Notes under the pieces: generated by a model
Databases searched by the model: none
Told to the model about the DNA's origin: nothing
Seen by the model: only the letters and a program-made list of their open reading frames with translations
Shown here: positions 47,204 to 54,610 of the stretch, one piece after another
How the letters are laid out: the number at the start of each line of letters is the position of its first letter
Position numbering within the stretch: position 1 is the stretch's first letter
Origin: Bradyrhizobium icense
GTDB taxonomy: Bacteria > Pseudomonadota > Alphaproteobacteria > Rhizobiales > Xanthobacteraceae
NCBI RefSeq assembly: GCF_001693385.1
Contig: NZ_CP016428.1
Location: 496,001 to 560,000, forward strand
Reading direction: 5' to 3'
Length of the DNA: 64,000 nucleotides
Translations under genes and position numbers: made by a program

Positions 47204-48931
47204 TCAAGGGCCTGCCATTTCCTGCGCCCCGCCGAGCAGCGTGACGTTGAGTCTGCCGCCAGTGAACAACATGTCGTCCAGCGCTTCGCTGATGTCGCCG
47301 GATTCGACCGTCGAACCGCCATCCCGAAAAATGCTCGCTTGCGCGATACGCCGCATCAGTTCCTTGATGAACGCGGCGCTGACGCCGTTAGTGCGGTTCA
47401 CGGTCTCATCAATGATGGTCTGATCCATCGGCAGGTCCTTGCCATAGAGCTGAACAAGCTTGCTGCGGCCGATGCCGTCGGGCAGCGGCACTTCGATCGC
47501 CTGGTCGATGCGTCCGGGCCGGCCGGCCAGCGCGCCTTCAAGCTGCTCCGGCCGGTTGGTGGTGAGGACGAACAGGATGTCGGAATCTTCCTTCAGCCCG
47601 TCCATTTCGTTGAGCAGCTTGTTGAGCAGCGGCTCTTCACACGATCCCATCTCTTCGCGATCGCGGGCGATGAGGTCGACGTCTTCGATCACTACCATCG
47701 TCGGCTGCAACAGGCGCGCCAGCTTCATATAGGCGCCGAGCAACCCCACCTGCTCGGCCGTGATGATCAACGTCGTATGTCCGGGCAAATTGGTCGCGAG
47801 GTAACGGATCGTGTGCGTCTTGCCGGTGCCCGGCGGGCCGTAAAGCAGGATGCCCTTGCGGGTCGATTGGCCCAGCTTGCGAAGCGCCGCGCGATTGCCG
47901 ACAAAGCCCATGACGTTGCGATCGAGCAGCTTCAGCGTCTGTTCGGGCAAGATGACTTCCTCACGCCCGACTGCCGGCAGCCGGTGCACCATGACCCCGC
48001 TCGACCGTCCGCGATAGTCGGATCCACCTTCGAGCGAAAGGATCTTGCCGCGATAGGAACGCGCGGCGTGCACCGCCTCTTCGAGCTCGGCGAACGAACG
48101 TTGCACCAATGCGTCGCCGGCGGCGCCGGCCGGCACGGCGATCTCGATGCGTATCGCAGCGTCATGCTGGTATTCGCGATGAAACGAAAGCAGCACGGCG
48201 TAGCGGAGCTCGCCGGCCCTGCACAGCCACAGGCCGTTATGCAGGCATTTCACCGGCTGCGCTTCACCGATCTCGACGTCGTGGTATTGCGGCGGCGCAA
48301 GCGCGGGTGCGTTCCGGCCATCCTTCATCAGGGCCGCAAATGCCAGCGTCTCATAGCGATATTCCTCGTGAATGCCGAAGAAGTGCAGAGGCGAGGCGAG
48401 CAACTTGTCGACCGCAACCTGGACGTCGGCGCGCATGTGGTCGGGAAACTGCCGCGCTCTCGTCACCAGTTGGTTCCGCGGGATTCCGGCAAAGTGCCAG
48501 TCAAGCGCGAGCCAGGCGTATTTGAACTCGTCTCCGGGCACGGCCTCCGACGCGCGCCTGACGTCAAGCAGGCAACTGTTGCAGAGGCACGCTGTCCTGC
48601 CGGCGAGCGGGATTTCACTGCCAGTCGCCGGTGCTCCGCAAAGATCGCATGCGCCGTTCGTGGTCGCGGTTTCGCTCGTGATCAGCAAACCATGACCGGC
48701 GGCGCTGATGCTTTGCCGTGCCGAATCCAGCAGCGCCTTGGCGACCGGGCTCGGGTAGGGGCCGCAGGCCACCTTCTCTTCGTTCTCGATCAGCGCGGTG
48801 AATGCGATCGCTTCCCGTTCCGACTTGCCGAAGACGCTGCGAAGGAGCTGCCGGACGAATTCGACGGGCGTATCGTCGTCATTATGAATGAAGAGCGTGA
48901 TGGACCTGACGTCGGTGCAAATGTCATCCAT
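47204..48931 (-). CDS. ClpS-like / ClpX-zinc-domain-like / AAA+ fusion ATPase
   Basis: Three parts are visible in 575 residues. (1) Residues 8-88 match the ClpS adaptor: LFIHNDDDTPVEFV aligns with the NDDxTPMEFV binding site, and KVACGPYPSPVA with KAVCGVYPRDVA. The His that contacts the N-degron amine in E. coli ClpS (H66) aligns with Glu49. (2) Residues 95-120 form C95-x2-C98-x18-C117-x2-C120, the exact spacing of the ClpX zinc domain. (3) A Cdc48/FtsH-like AAA+ module at about 330-560 has Walker A GPPGTGKT (365-372), Walker B VVIEDVDL (413-420), sensor TTNRPE and arginine-finger region RPGRIDQ. No protease domain or membrane segment is present. It is preceded by a LexA-like box, and AGGAG lies 12 nt upstream of the ATG. 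Confidence 0.85.
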   Translation of the reverse strand: MDDICTDVRSITLFIHNDDDTPVEFVRQLLRSVFGKSEREAIAFTALIENEEKVACGPYPSPVAKALLDSARQSISAAGHGLLITSETATTNGACDLCGAPATGSEIPLAGRTACLCNSCLLDVRRASEAVPGDEFKYAWLALDWHFAGIPRNQLVTRARQFPDHMRADVQVAVDKLLASPLHFFGIHEEYRYETLAFAALMKDGRNAPALAPPQYHDVEIGEAQPVKCLHNGLWLCRAGELRYAVLLSFHREYQHDAAIRIEIAVPAGAAGDALVQRSFAELEEAVHAARSYRGKILSLEGGSDYRGRSSGVMVHRLPAVGREEVILPEQTLKLLDRNVMGFVGNRAALRKLGQSTRKGILLYGPPGTGKTHTIRYLATNLPGHTTLIITAEQVGLLGAYMKLARLLQPTMVVIEDVDLIARDREEMGSCEEPLLNKLLNEMDGLKEDSDILFVLTTNRPEQLEGALAGRPGRIDQAIEVPLPDGIGRSKLVQLYGKDLPMDQTIIDETVNRTNGVSAAFIKELMRRIAQASIFRDGGSTVESGDISEALDDMLFTGGRLNVTLLGGAQEMAGP

Positions 48932-48961
48932 GAAAGGAAAGATCTCCTACGCGCTGCCCAA

Positions 48962-48976
48962 GAACAAAAAGAGAAC
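48962..48976 (-). promoter_or_regulatory. LexA (SOS) box upstream of the ClpS-AAA gene
   Basis: The coding-strand sequence GTTCTCTTTTTGTTC is a textbook GTTC-N7-GTTC alphaproteobacterial LexA site with an AT-rich spacer, 30 bp upstream of the start. A -35-like TTGACG at 48992-48997 ends 15 bp upstream, so bound LexA would cover the -10 region. Induction by DNA damage is inferred. Confidence 0.7.
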
Positions 48977-48997
48977 ATAGGCGGCGAGCCGCGTCAA

Positions 48998-49352
48998 GCG
49001 GTAAGAGAACCGCCACGGTGCATCGGTCGTTCAAGAGTGGATCGCCGTCCTCTGGATTCAACGCAGAAGAAAACTTGCGTCGTGCCGGATTCGGGTGATG
49101 CTATCCGATATTTTCGGGCTGCAGCGTGTCCCAGGTGACCGCATCATAGCGCCACAGCGAAGCAAAAGTTCTAGCCGCTGGCCCGCAGTGTCAGACCAAC
49201 GTTACAGCTTCCCAACGTTCTCAAAACTACGATCAGCATTCTCGACTCTTCACCGTACAGTCGAGCGTGAAGTTACTGCTAGGGACCATGGCGGGGTTTC
49301 GGCGTTCGCACCGGCCCTGAAAGGGCCTTGGGATAAGCTCGCAGGCGTTGTC
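48998..49352. other. No gene recognised
   Basis: This 355-bp spacer between the ClpS-AAA gene promoter and the hydrolase stop shows no supported frame, RNA or strong hairpin. It contains the short repeat copy C at 49145-49168 (catagcgccacagcgaagca). Confidence 0.6.
49145..49168. repeat. Dispersed repeat, copy C (partial)
   Basis: catagcgccacagcgaagca followed by AAAG matches the first 24 bp of copy A at about 20 of 24 positions, same orientation. It is the weakest of the three copies. Confidence 0.4.
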
Positions 49353-50228
49353 TTAGGGAAGTTGCGCAGGTCTCTCTTGTGTTCGCCTGATGAACTCCAT
49401 CATGAGGGAGAGTGCTGGTTCGGCGTGCGTCTCGAGCAGCTTATGGCCGGCGTCGAGAACATGGGCTTCCATCCTCGGCAGCGCCCGCATCCATGACAGG
49501 ATCTCGGCGAGGTCGAAGAAGGGATCGTGGCGCGCCCAGATCATCAGAGAAGGCGGCTGCCATCGTTCGAGATATGCGGCGATTTCATCGAACCGGGCGA
49601 CGTAGTTTCCGTAGTCCCTGACGAGCGCGCGCTGCGTGTCCATCCGGCCCGGCAACTGCATCACCCGCCAGTCCTCCTCCCAGCTTTCGGCCGGGACTCG
49701 CGCCAGGTCCGGCGGCATCCCGCCGAGATACCCGTTGCGAACGCCCTCGAATGTCAGATGCGCGGTCGCAGCCGCCTCGTTCTCCGGGCTTGGATGCGAC
49801 CAGTAGTCCATCACCGGGGCCCATTGCGACCCGAGCCCGGTTCGATGAGCGTTGGCGTTCTGGACGATGTGGCCCAAGACTTGTTCCGGCGCCTGCATGG
49901 CGATGTGAAACCCCACCGGCGCGCCGAAATCATGAAGGTAGATGTAACGCGGCCCGACCGCGAGCCGATCCAGCAACTTCGAGATGGCCCCGCCAAAGGC
50001 GGGAAACGAGGGCGACGGCAGAACGTCCGACTTGCCGAAGCCAGGCAGATCCGGCGCGATCACGTACGCGGCCTGCGACAGCTCGGGCACGATTTCACGA
50101 AAATAGCCCGCCGAGCCCGGAAAGCCGTGCAGGAGCAGCACCGCCGGCCTGGACGCGTCACCTGCCGTGATGAAGGACAACTCCGTGCCTCCGGACAGGC
50201 GAAGTCGTTGACGGATCGGTGGGCGCAT
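49353..50228 (-). CDS. Alpha/beta hydrolase, epoxide hydrolase/dehalogenase-like
   Basis: The 291-residue protein has oxyanion motif LHGFPGSA (33-40), nucleophile elbow LHDFGAPVG with Asp100 where serine hydrolases have Ser, and a C-terminal DAGHKLLETHAE segment with the catalytic His. An Asp nucleophile marks epoxide hydrolases and haloalkane dehalogenases; the substrate is unknown. It is followed 60 bp upstream on the same strand by the hexapeptide protein gene. Confidence 0.85.
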   Translation of the reverse strand: MRPPIRQRLRLSGGTELSFITAGDASRPAVLLLHGFPGSAGYFREIVPELSQAAYVIAPDLPGFGKSDVLPSPSFPAFGGAISKLLDRLAVGPRYIYLHDFGAPVGFHIAMQAPEQVLGHIVQNANAHRTGLGSQWAPVMDYWSHPSPENEAAATAHLTFEGVRNGYLGGMPPDLARVPAESWEEDWRVMQLPGRMDTQRALVRDYGNYVARFDEIAAYLERWQPPSLMIWARHDPFFDLAEILSWMRALPRMEAHVLDAGHKLLETHAEPALSLMMEFIRRTQERPAQLP

Positions 50229-50288
50229 GTCCGGACTCCTCTCCTTGACCGATTGATCACTCGCAAGCGGCGCGACCGGAACGGAGCG

Positions 50289-50897
50289 CTACGGCTCCCG
50301 GTCGTCGCGATGATCGGCGAGCCCGCTCGTCACGCGTCGGGTGACTTCCTTCATGTCCATGTCGACGCCGCTGCCGGTCTGGCGCTCCAGCCCGTAGACC
50401 TCTTCGGGGAAGTTCATCTTGCTCAGGATGGCGTCGATCTCCTCGTGCTTGTCGGGCGGGAACATCTGAGCGGGATCACCGACTGCCACCCATTTGATCG
50501 GGACGAGCGAGTTCGGCGGCAGCACGCTGCGCACGTGGACCACGCCGTCGATGCGAACCTCGGTGCGCCGCCTGATGACCGCGCCTTGATAGATTTTGAC
50601 GCCCGTCGCCAGAAAACACTCGTCCTCGACGATGCAGCCCTTGAGCGAAGACAGCGGCCCGATCAGGACATGGTCGCCGATCCTGACGGCGTTCCGGCTC
50701 GTGCTGCGGATATTGAGGTTCTCGCGCACGACGCACTGGGCGCCGATCCGAACCGGCGCGCCATGCGCCTCGATCACCGCCCCGAACGAGACGTGCGTGC
50801 GCGGACCGATCGTCACATCACCGCAGATCACCGCCGTCGGGGCCACATAGGCAGTCGGATCGATGTTCGGCCGCTTGTTCTGATGCTCGATAAGCAT
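50289..50897 (-). CDS. Gamma-carbonic-anhydrase-like hexapeptide protein, zinc site lost
   Basis: The 202-residue protein has a left-handed beta-helix (IDPTAYVAPTAVICGDVTIG, VRIGDHVLIGPLSSLKGCIV) and a C-terminal helix, as in the gamma-CA family. The zinc histidines of the IGHxxxxHG motif are replaced: the segment reads IGPLSSLKG, giving Pro81 and Lys86. It therefore probably does not bind catalytic zinc. The start MLIEHQNKRPN at 50897 is chosen. The C-terminal 50 residues are acidic and polar. Confidence 0.8.
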   Translation of the reverse strand: MLIEHQNKRPNIDPTAYVAPTAVICGDVTIGPRTHVSFGAVIEAHGAPVRIGAQCVVRENLNIRSTSRNAVRIGDHVLIGPLSSLKGCIVEDECFLATGVKIYQGAVIRRRTEVRIDGVVHVRSVLPPNSLVPIKWVAVGDPAQMFPPDKHEEIDAILSKMNFPEEVYGLERQTGSGVDMDMKEVTRRVTSGLADHRDDREP

Positions 50898-51165
50898 GGG
50901 GCGGACTCCTGTCTGGAAGAGACTAATAGGCCAGACCAGTGCGAGTTCCGCAGCGCGGAGGCCCACCTGCCGTTCGCAATCGCCGCATCGAGCCGCCGAA
51001 ATTGCACGGGGAATTTGGAGCCAGATGAGCCAAGCTCCAGCGGGGAAGCCCGGCTATTCGCAAGGCCTCCGCATTTTCTCGCGAAAGGAGGGCGCGACAC
51101 ACTCCTCCGGTTCTGCGCTCCGTGCTACCGCGCCTGGGAAGAATGTTGTGAGCCACTACCGGCGC

Positions 51166-51450
51166 TTAGGCGCCCGCGTCCTTGATCGCGGCTTCGAAGG
51201 TCTTGGCGTCGAAGGCCGGCATGCTTTGGACCCGCCCCAGACCTTGCGTCGTGTACCAGACGGAGAACGCGAGCATCGCCCCCTCATTCGGGGCATCGAC
51301 GATATCGACGAAATCGTAGTAGCCCTGCGTGTAGTGGATCGACTCGACCTTGATGCCCAGCTTGTCGAGTTTTGCCTTGGCCTTGCCGATCCGCTCCGAT
51401 TGCTTGCTTGCCCACTCCGGGCTCAGATTACCAAGCAGCACATATTTCAT
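51166..51450 (-). CDS. GYD-domain protein
   Basis: The 94-residue protein matches the GYD family (PF08734): MKYVLLGNLSPEWASKQ, KLGIKVESIHYTQGYYDFVD and AMLAFSVWYTTQGLGRVQ. It is a small dimeric ferredoxin-like fold protein of unknown role. The start at 51450 follows GGAGGT in the upstream sequence. Confidence 0.9.
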   Translation of the reverse strand: MKYVLLGNLSPEWASKQSERIGKAKAKLDKLGIKVESIHYTQGYYDFVDIVDAPNEGAMLAFSVWYTTQGLGRVQSMPAFDAKTFEAAIKDAGA

Positions 51451-51589
51451 GGCCACCTCCACGTGATGTCGATCAGTTGCGCGAAGGACCACGCGATTAT
51501 ACGCCTTCCGGCGGCCCATGCCCATGCCATTCTGCGTAGCCGGAACACTGGCTGTAGGGCTCCCCGGCCCCCTATCTGGCCGGCAAGCG

Positions 51590-52060
51590 CTACAGCCAGC
51601 GCCGTACCCGCGCGCAGTAGCGGCGATAGACGTCCCCGAATTTGCGTTCGAGATAGGCTTCTTCGCGGGCGATCACACCGTGGCGGATGACCAGCGCGAA
51701 AGGCGCCAGCGTCATCAACAGCCAGAAATTGTTGAAGGCAATGGCCAGGCCGATGAGCCCCAGCACCATGCCGAGATAGATGGGATTGCGCGTGAAGCGG
51801 TAGGGGCCAGTATCCACGATGGTCGTCGTTGGCAGGTTGGTGGGCACGTTCGAGCCGGCCCGGGTCATGGTAGAGATCGCCCACCCGAATAGCGCCAGCG
51901 CAAGCGCAAACACTATCGCGCCCAGCCAGCCTGCAGGCAGCGCGGCCGGCAAGAACGGCAAGGGCATGAGCCAGTTGAGCGCGAATCCGGCAAGCACCGC
52001 GAGCGCCCACGCGATCGGCGGCCGGACAATGACATTGGCGGTATCGGCCGTGTCAGCCAT
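51590..52060 (-). CDS. Isoprenylcysteine methyltransferase-like membrane protein
   Basis: The 156-residue protein has four to five hydrophobic segments and the family signature IVDTGPYRFTRNPIYLGMVLG followed by EEAYLERKFGDVYRRYCARV near the C-terminus, as in ICMT/PEMT-like and NnrU-related bacterial methyltransferases. Such enzymes use S-adenosylmethionine on membrane lipids or small acceptors; the acceptor is unknown. The start MADTADTANVI at 52060 is chosen. Confidence 0.85.
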   Translation of the reverse strand: MADTADTANVIVRPPIAWALAVLAGFALNWLMPLPFLPAALPAGWLGAIVFALALALFGWAISTMTRAGSNVPTNLPTTTIVDTGPYRFTRNPIYLGMVLGLIGLAIAFNNFWLLMTLAPFALVIRHGVIAREEAYLERKFGDVYRRYCARVRRWL

Positions 52061-52172
52061 GGCGGGACCGGTAAACCTGCACTCCTCTTGATGGGGCCGC
52101 TGAAGACGATTTGCAAGTGTGGGCGCAAAATCAGACAGCGAGATTTGCCTGTTGGAGCGCGTGGCGAGCCAC

Positions 52173-52325
52173 GGCAGCGCCACGGTCAAGCAATAGCGCC
52201 TCTTCGTCGGCCGTGGCGCGGCAGGTCGGTACAAGACTGGACAAGGCCGGAGGAGCCGGTCGCGCAGCGCGATGCGAGGCATCGTCCGGAGACGCACTTC
52301 GCACTCCTCACCATGAGGACGCAGT
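52173..52325. repeat. Dispersed repeat copy B plus a REP remnant
   Basis: ggcagcgccacggtcaagca and continuation to CGGCCGTGGCGCG (52173-52220) is copy B of the repeat at 46631. It is followed by CCGGAGGAGCCGG...GAGGCATCGTCCGG...CTCCTCACCATGAGG, a remnant of another dispersed element. No gene is seen in the 293-bp spacer 52061-52353. Confidence 0.5.
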
Positions 52326-52353
52326 AGAATTAGCCGTTGCTGCCGTCGCTGTC

Positions 52354-53268
52354 TCAGAAATGATGCACCCCCAGCGCCGAGAATGCGCCGTCGTGCGGCT
52401 CGTGGCCGTCCATGGTCGGCTGGCCGAGAAAGCCGAGCTGCAGCGGGATCGGATGCAGCAGCGACGTTGGTATCGCGCCCGCGGTGTCGAGCAGCGGTAT
52501 GTCGTGCTGCGCGGCGCTGGAAGAATCGGTTGTGCTCGACGTCAGGCCGGAAAGGTTCGTCGTCAGGGGCTCGAGCAGGCTGGTGGCCGGTGCGTCATGC
52601 ATCAGGCCGGTCACCGTGCCGGTCAAGCCATTGAGGAGATGGCTCGCGGTGCCGGTCAGGGTCGTCGTCAGTTGCCCCACGGTGGCGCTCACGTTTGCGA
52701 TCGTACCCGACACCGTTGCAAGCGCTGTGTCGACGATGCCGGTGAGGCTGTCTGCAAGATTGTGAATGGATGCGCCCAGATCGAGCGAGGGTGCCATGGG
52801 GCTGCCGGACGGCGCGTTGCTCGCGCCTGCTGATGGCGCGTGATCCAGCACTGCGCTGAAGCTGGATAGTACGGGCGTCGATGCAAAAGGCTGTGTGGCG
52901 AGCACTTCAGCCGAGGGAACGTCGGCGAGCCTCGCGCCCGCATCCGCTGGCTGGTTCGTCGCCGTGGCGTGGACCGCAGGCGTAATATCGGCCGCTGGAG
53001 ATTCGATCGTGCCGGCATGCTGGTCCTCACGGCCGGGTGCGGGATCGGCCGGCACCAGCGCTGCCGGGACGGCCTCGGCTGGATGCAGAGGCGGGGCCGC
53101 CGGCTCTGCCGCGCGCGCCGGCTCGTGCTCCAGGCGGTGCAGCACGGTATCGGCGTCGTTGAGCAGGCCGAGCAGCATGGTGGCGAAAGCAACCGATTCG
53201 GTTGCCGCGAGATGACGGCTGCGCTCGGCTTCGTCGGAGCGGCGGGCGTTCTTGACAGCTTCGGCCAT
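52354..53268 (-). CDS. Ser/Thr/Ala-rich protein of the type I secretion cassette, possible substrate
   Basis: The ATG at 53268 is chosen because AGGAGG lies 8 nt upstream; the ATG at 53274 is only 2 nt from it. The 304-residue protein has a helical N-terminus (about 1-48), an Ala/Pro/Asp-rich linker, and a C-terminal region with Leu/Ile/Val spaced by Ser/Thr/Gly (SLTGIVDTALATVSGTIANV, LLNGLTGTVTGLM). The C-terminus ends in hydrophobic residues (LGVHHF). No signal peptide or RTX nonapeptides. It follows hlyD by 13 bp. APSLDLGAS resembles NPSIDLSAG in the 96-residue protein upstream of the ABC gene, so both may be exported by this system. Family not recognised. Confidence 0.7.
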   Translation of the reverse strand: MAEAVKNARRSDEAERSRHLAATESVAFATMLLGLLNDADTVLHRLEHEPARAAEPAAPPLHPAEAVPAALVPADPAPGREDQHAGTIESPAADITPAVHATATNQPADAGARLADVPSAEVLATQPFASTPVLSSFSAVLDHAPSAGASNAPSGSPMAPSLDLGASIHNLADSLTGIVDTALATVSGTIANVSATVGQLTTTLTGTASHLLNGLTGTVTGLMHDAPATSLLEPLTTNLSGLTSSTTDSSSAAQHDIPLLDTAGAIPTSLLHPIPLQLGFLGQPTMDGHEPHDGAFSALGVHHF

Positions 53269-53281
53269 GGCCATCTCCTCC

Positions 53282-54610
53282 TCAGCGTTCGCGGAACGCG
53301 CGGGTGATCTCGTCGCGCAGCGGACCGAGCAGATATTCGAACAGCGTGCGCGGACGCGTCGGCACGATCACCTCGGCGGGCATGCCGGCCTGCAGGTCGA
53401 TGCGCGCCTTCTTGACGTCGTTCGGATCGAGCGCGACCTCGACGGCGTAGTAGCCTTGTCCGGACTTGTCGTCGGTCAGGCGGTCGGCGGACACCGTGTG
53501 CACGGTGCCGTAGAGCCGGGGCCGCTCGATATAGTTGACGCCGGTGAGCTGCACCTCGGCGCGGTGGCCGACGGCGACGTCGTTGATGTCAGAGAGCTTC
53601 AGCTTGGCGGCGGCGATCAGCGGATTGTCGGTGGGCACGATGTCCATCAGCCGCGCGCCGGGCTGGATCACGCCGCCCTCGGTAAAGACGTCGAGGCCGA
53701 CCACCGAGCCGGTTGCCGGTGCCGTAATCCGCGTGCGGACCAACACGTCCGTGGCAGCGTCGATCTTGGGCGCCAGTTCGGCGAGCTTGTTCTCGGTCGC
53801 GCGCAACTGGTCGGTGATCTCGCTCATGCGCGCACGTTCCACCCTGGCGATCTCGAGATCGTTCTGCGCGATCTGCTGCTGCATGCCGGCGATGCTGGCC
53901 TGCTGCGCGCCGATATCGGCCTGCAGCCGGGCGTCCTCGCGCTGCAAGGCGAGGATGCGGGTCTTCGGCGTATAGCCCTGTGCGAACAGATGCTGCGCGC
54001 CGTTCATCTCGTCGGTCAGCAGCTCCCGCTGCTTCTCGGTGCCGGCAAGCTGCGCCTGCGTGCCCGCGATCTGCGCTTCGAGTTCCTTGATCTTGCCGCG
54101 CAGCACCGCCGTCTCGGCGGCGAACTGGTGCTTTCGCGCCGCCATCATTGCGGTCTCGTTGGCCATGGCCTGGCGCACCGCGGATAGTTCCCTGCGCGCG
54201 CGGAGATGTTCGTCGAACTCCGGCGCATCATTTCGGTCGCGTTCGGCGACCAGCCGTGCGCGCGCGGCCAGCGCGGCGTCGCGATCGGCCGTGAGCACGT
54301 CGAGCTTGGCGCGCGGGTCGCTGTCGTCGAGCCGGATCAGGAGCTGACCTTTTTCGACGCGCGCGCCGTCGCGCACGGTGAGCTGGCGCACGACGCCGCC
54401 ATAGGGGTGCTGCACGCTCTGCCGCCGTCCCTCGACCTGGAGGTTGCCGTTGGCGATGGCTGCGCCGGAGATCGGCGCCAGCGTTCCCCACATCGTCATA
54501 ACGGCCACGAACGCTGCCACCACGCCGGCACCGAGTAGCGCCGGCCGCGAGGGGCGTGCGTAGCGCGCACGGTCGCGCATCGGGCTGAAGCCGTCGCCGA
54601 TCGCCGTCAT
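53282..54610 (-). CDS. prsE: HlyD-family type I secretion adaptor
   Basis: The 442-residue membrane-fusion protein has one N-terminal TM segment (LLGAGVVAAFVAVMTMWG), a lipoyl-like segment (VRQLTVRDGARVEKGQLLIRL), a long coiled coil (about 110-260), and the C-terminal HlyD signature (GMPAEVIVPTRPRTLFEYLLG, then PLRDEITRAFRE). It overlaps the ABC gene by 4 bp (ATGA). A matching outer-membrane TolC is not in the window. Confidence 0.93.
   Translation of the reverse strand: MTAIGDGFSPMRDRARYARPSRPALLGAGVVAAFVAVMTMWGTLAPISGAAIANGNLQVEGRRQSVQHPYGGVVRQLTVRDGARVEKGQLLIRLDDSDPRAKLDVLTADRDAALAARARLVAERDRNDAPEFDEHLRARRELSAVRQAMANETAMMAARKHQFAAETAVLRGKIKELEAQIAGTQAQLAGTEKQRELLTDEMNGAQHLFAQGYTPKTRILALQREDARLQADIGAQQASIAGMQQQIAQNDLEIARVERARMSEITDQLRATENKLAELAPKIDAATDVLVRTRITAPATGSVVGLDVFTEGGVIQPGARLMDIVPTDNPLIAAAKLKLSDINDVAVGHRAEVQLTGVNYIERPRLYGTVHTVSADRLTDDKSGQGYYAVEVALDPNDVKKARIDLQAGMPAEVIVPTRPRTLFEYLLGPLRDEITRAFRER

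Noticed and set aside
47069..49138. 689-residue plus-strand open frame opposite the ClpS-AAA gene
   Set aside because: No motif, antisense composition, and the minus-strand frame has complete ClpS, zinc and AAA+ signatures.
50289..50897. Active gamma carbonic anhydrase
   Set aside because: The zinc-ligand histidines are replaced by Pro and Lys, so enzymatic carbonic anhydrase activity is not claimed.
45712..52325. Integrative element with tRNA-Arg att sites
   Set aside because: No integrase and no second copy of the tRNA 3' end were found in the window, so only a loose accessory block is claimed.
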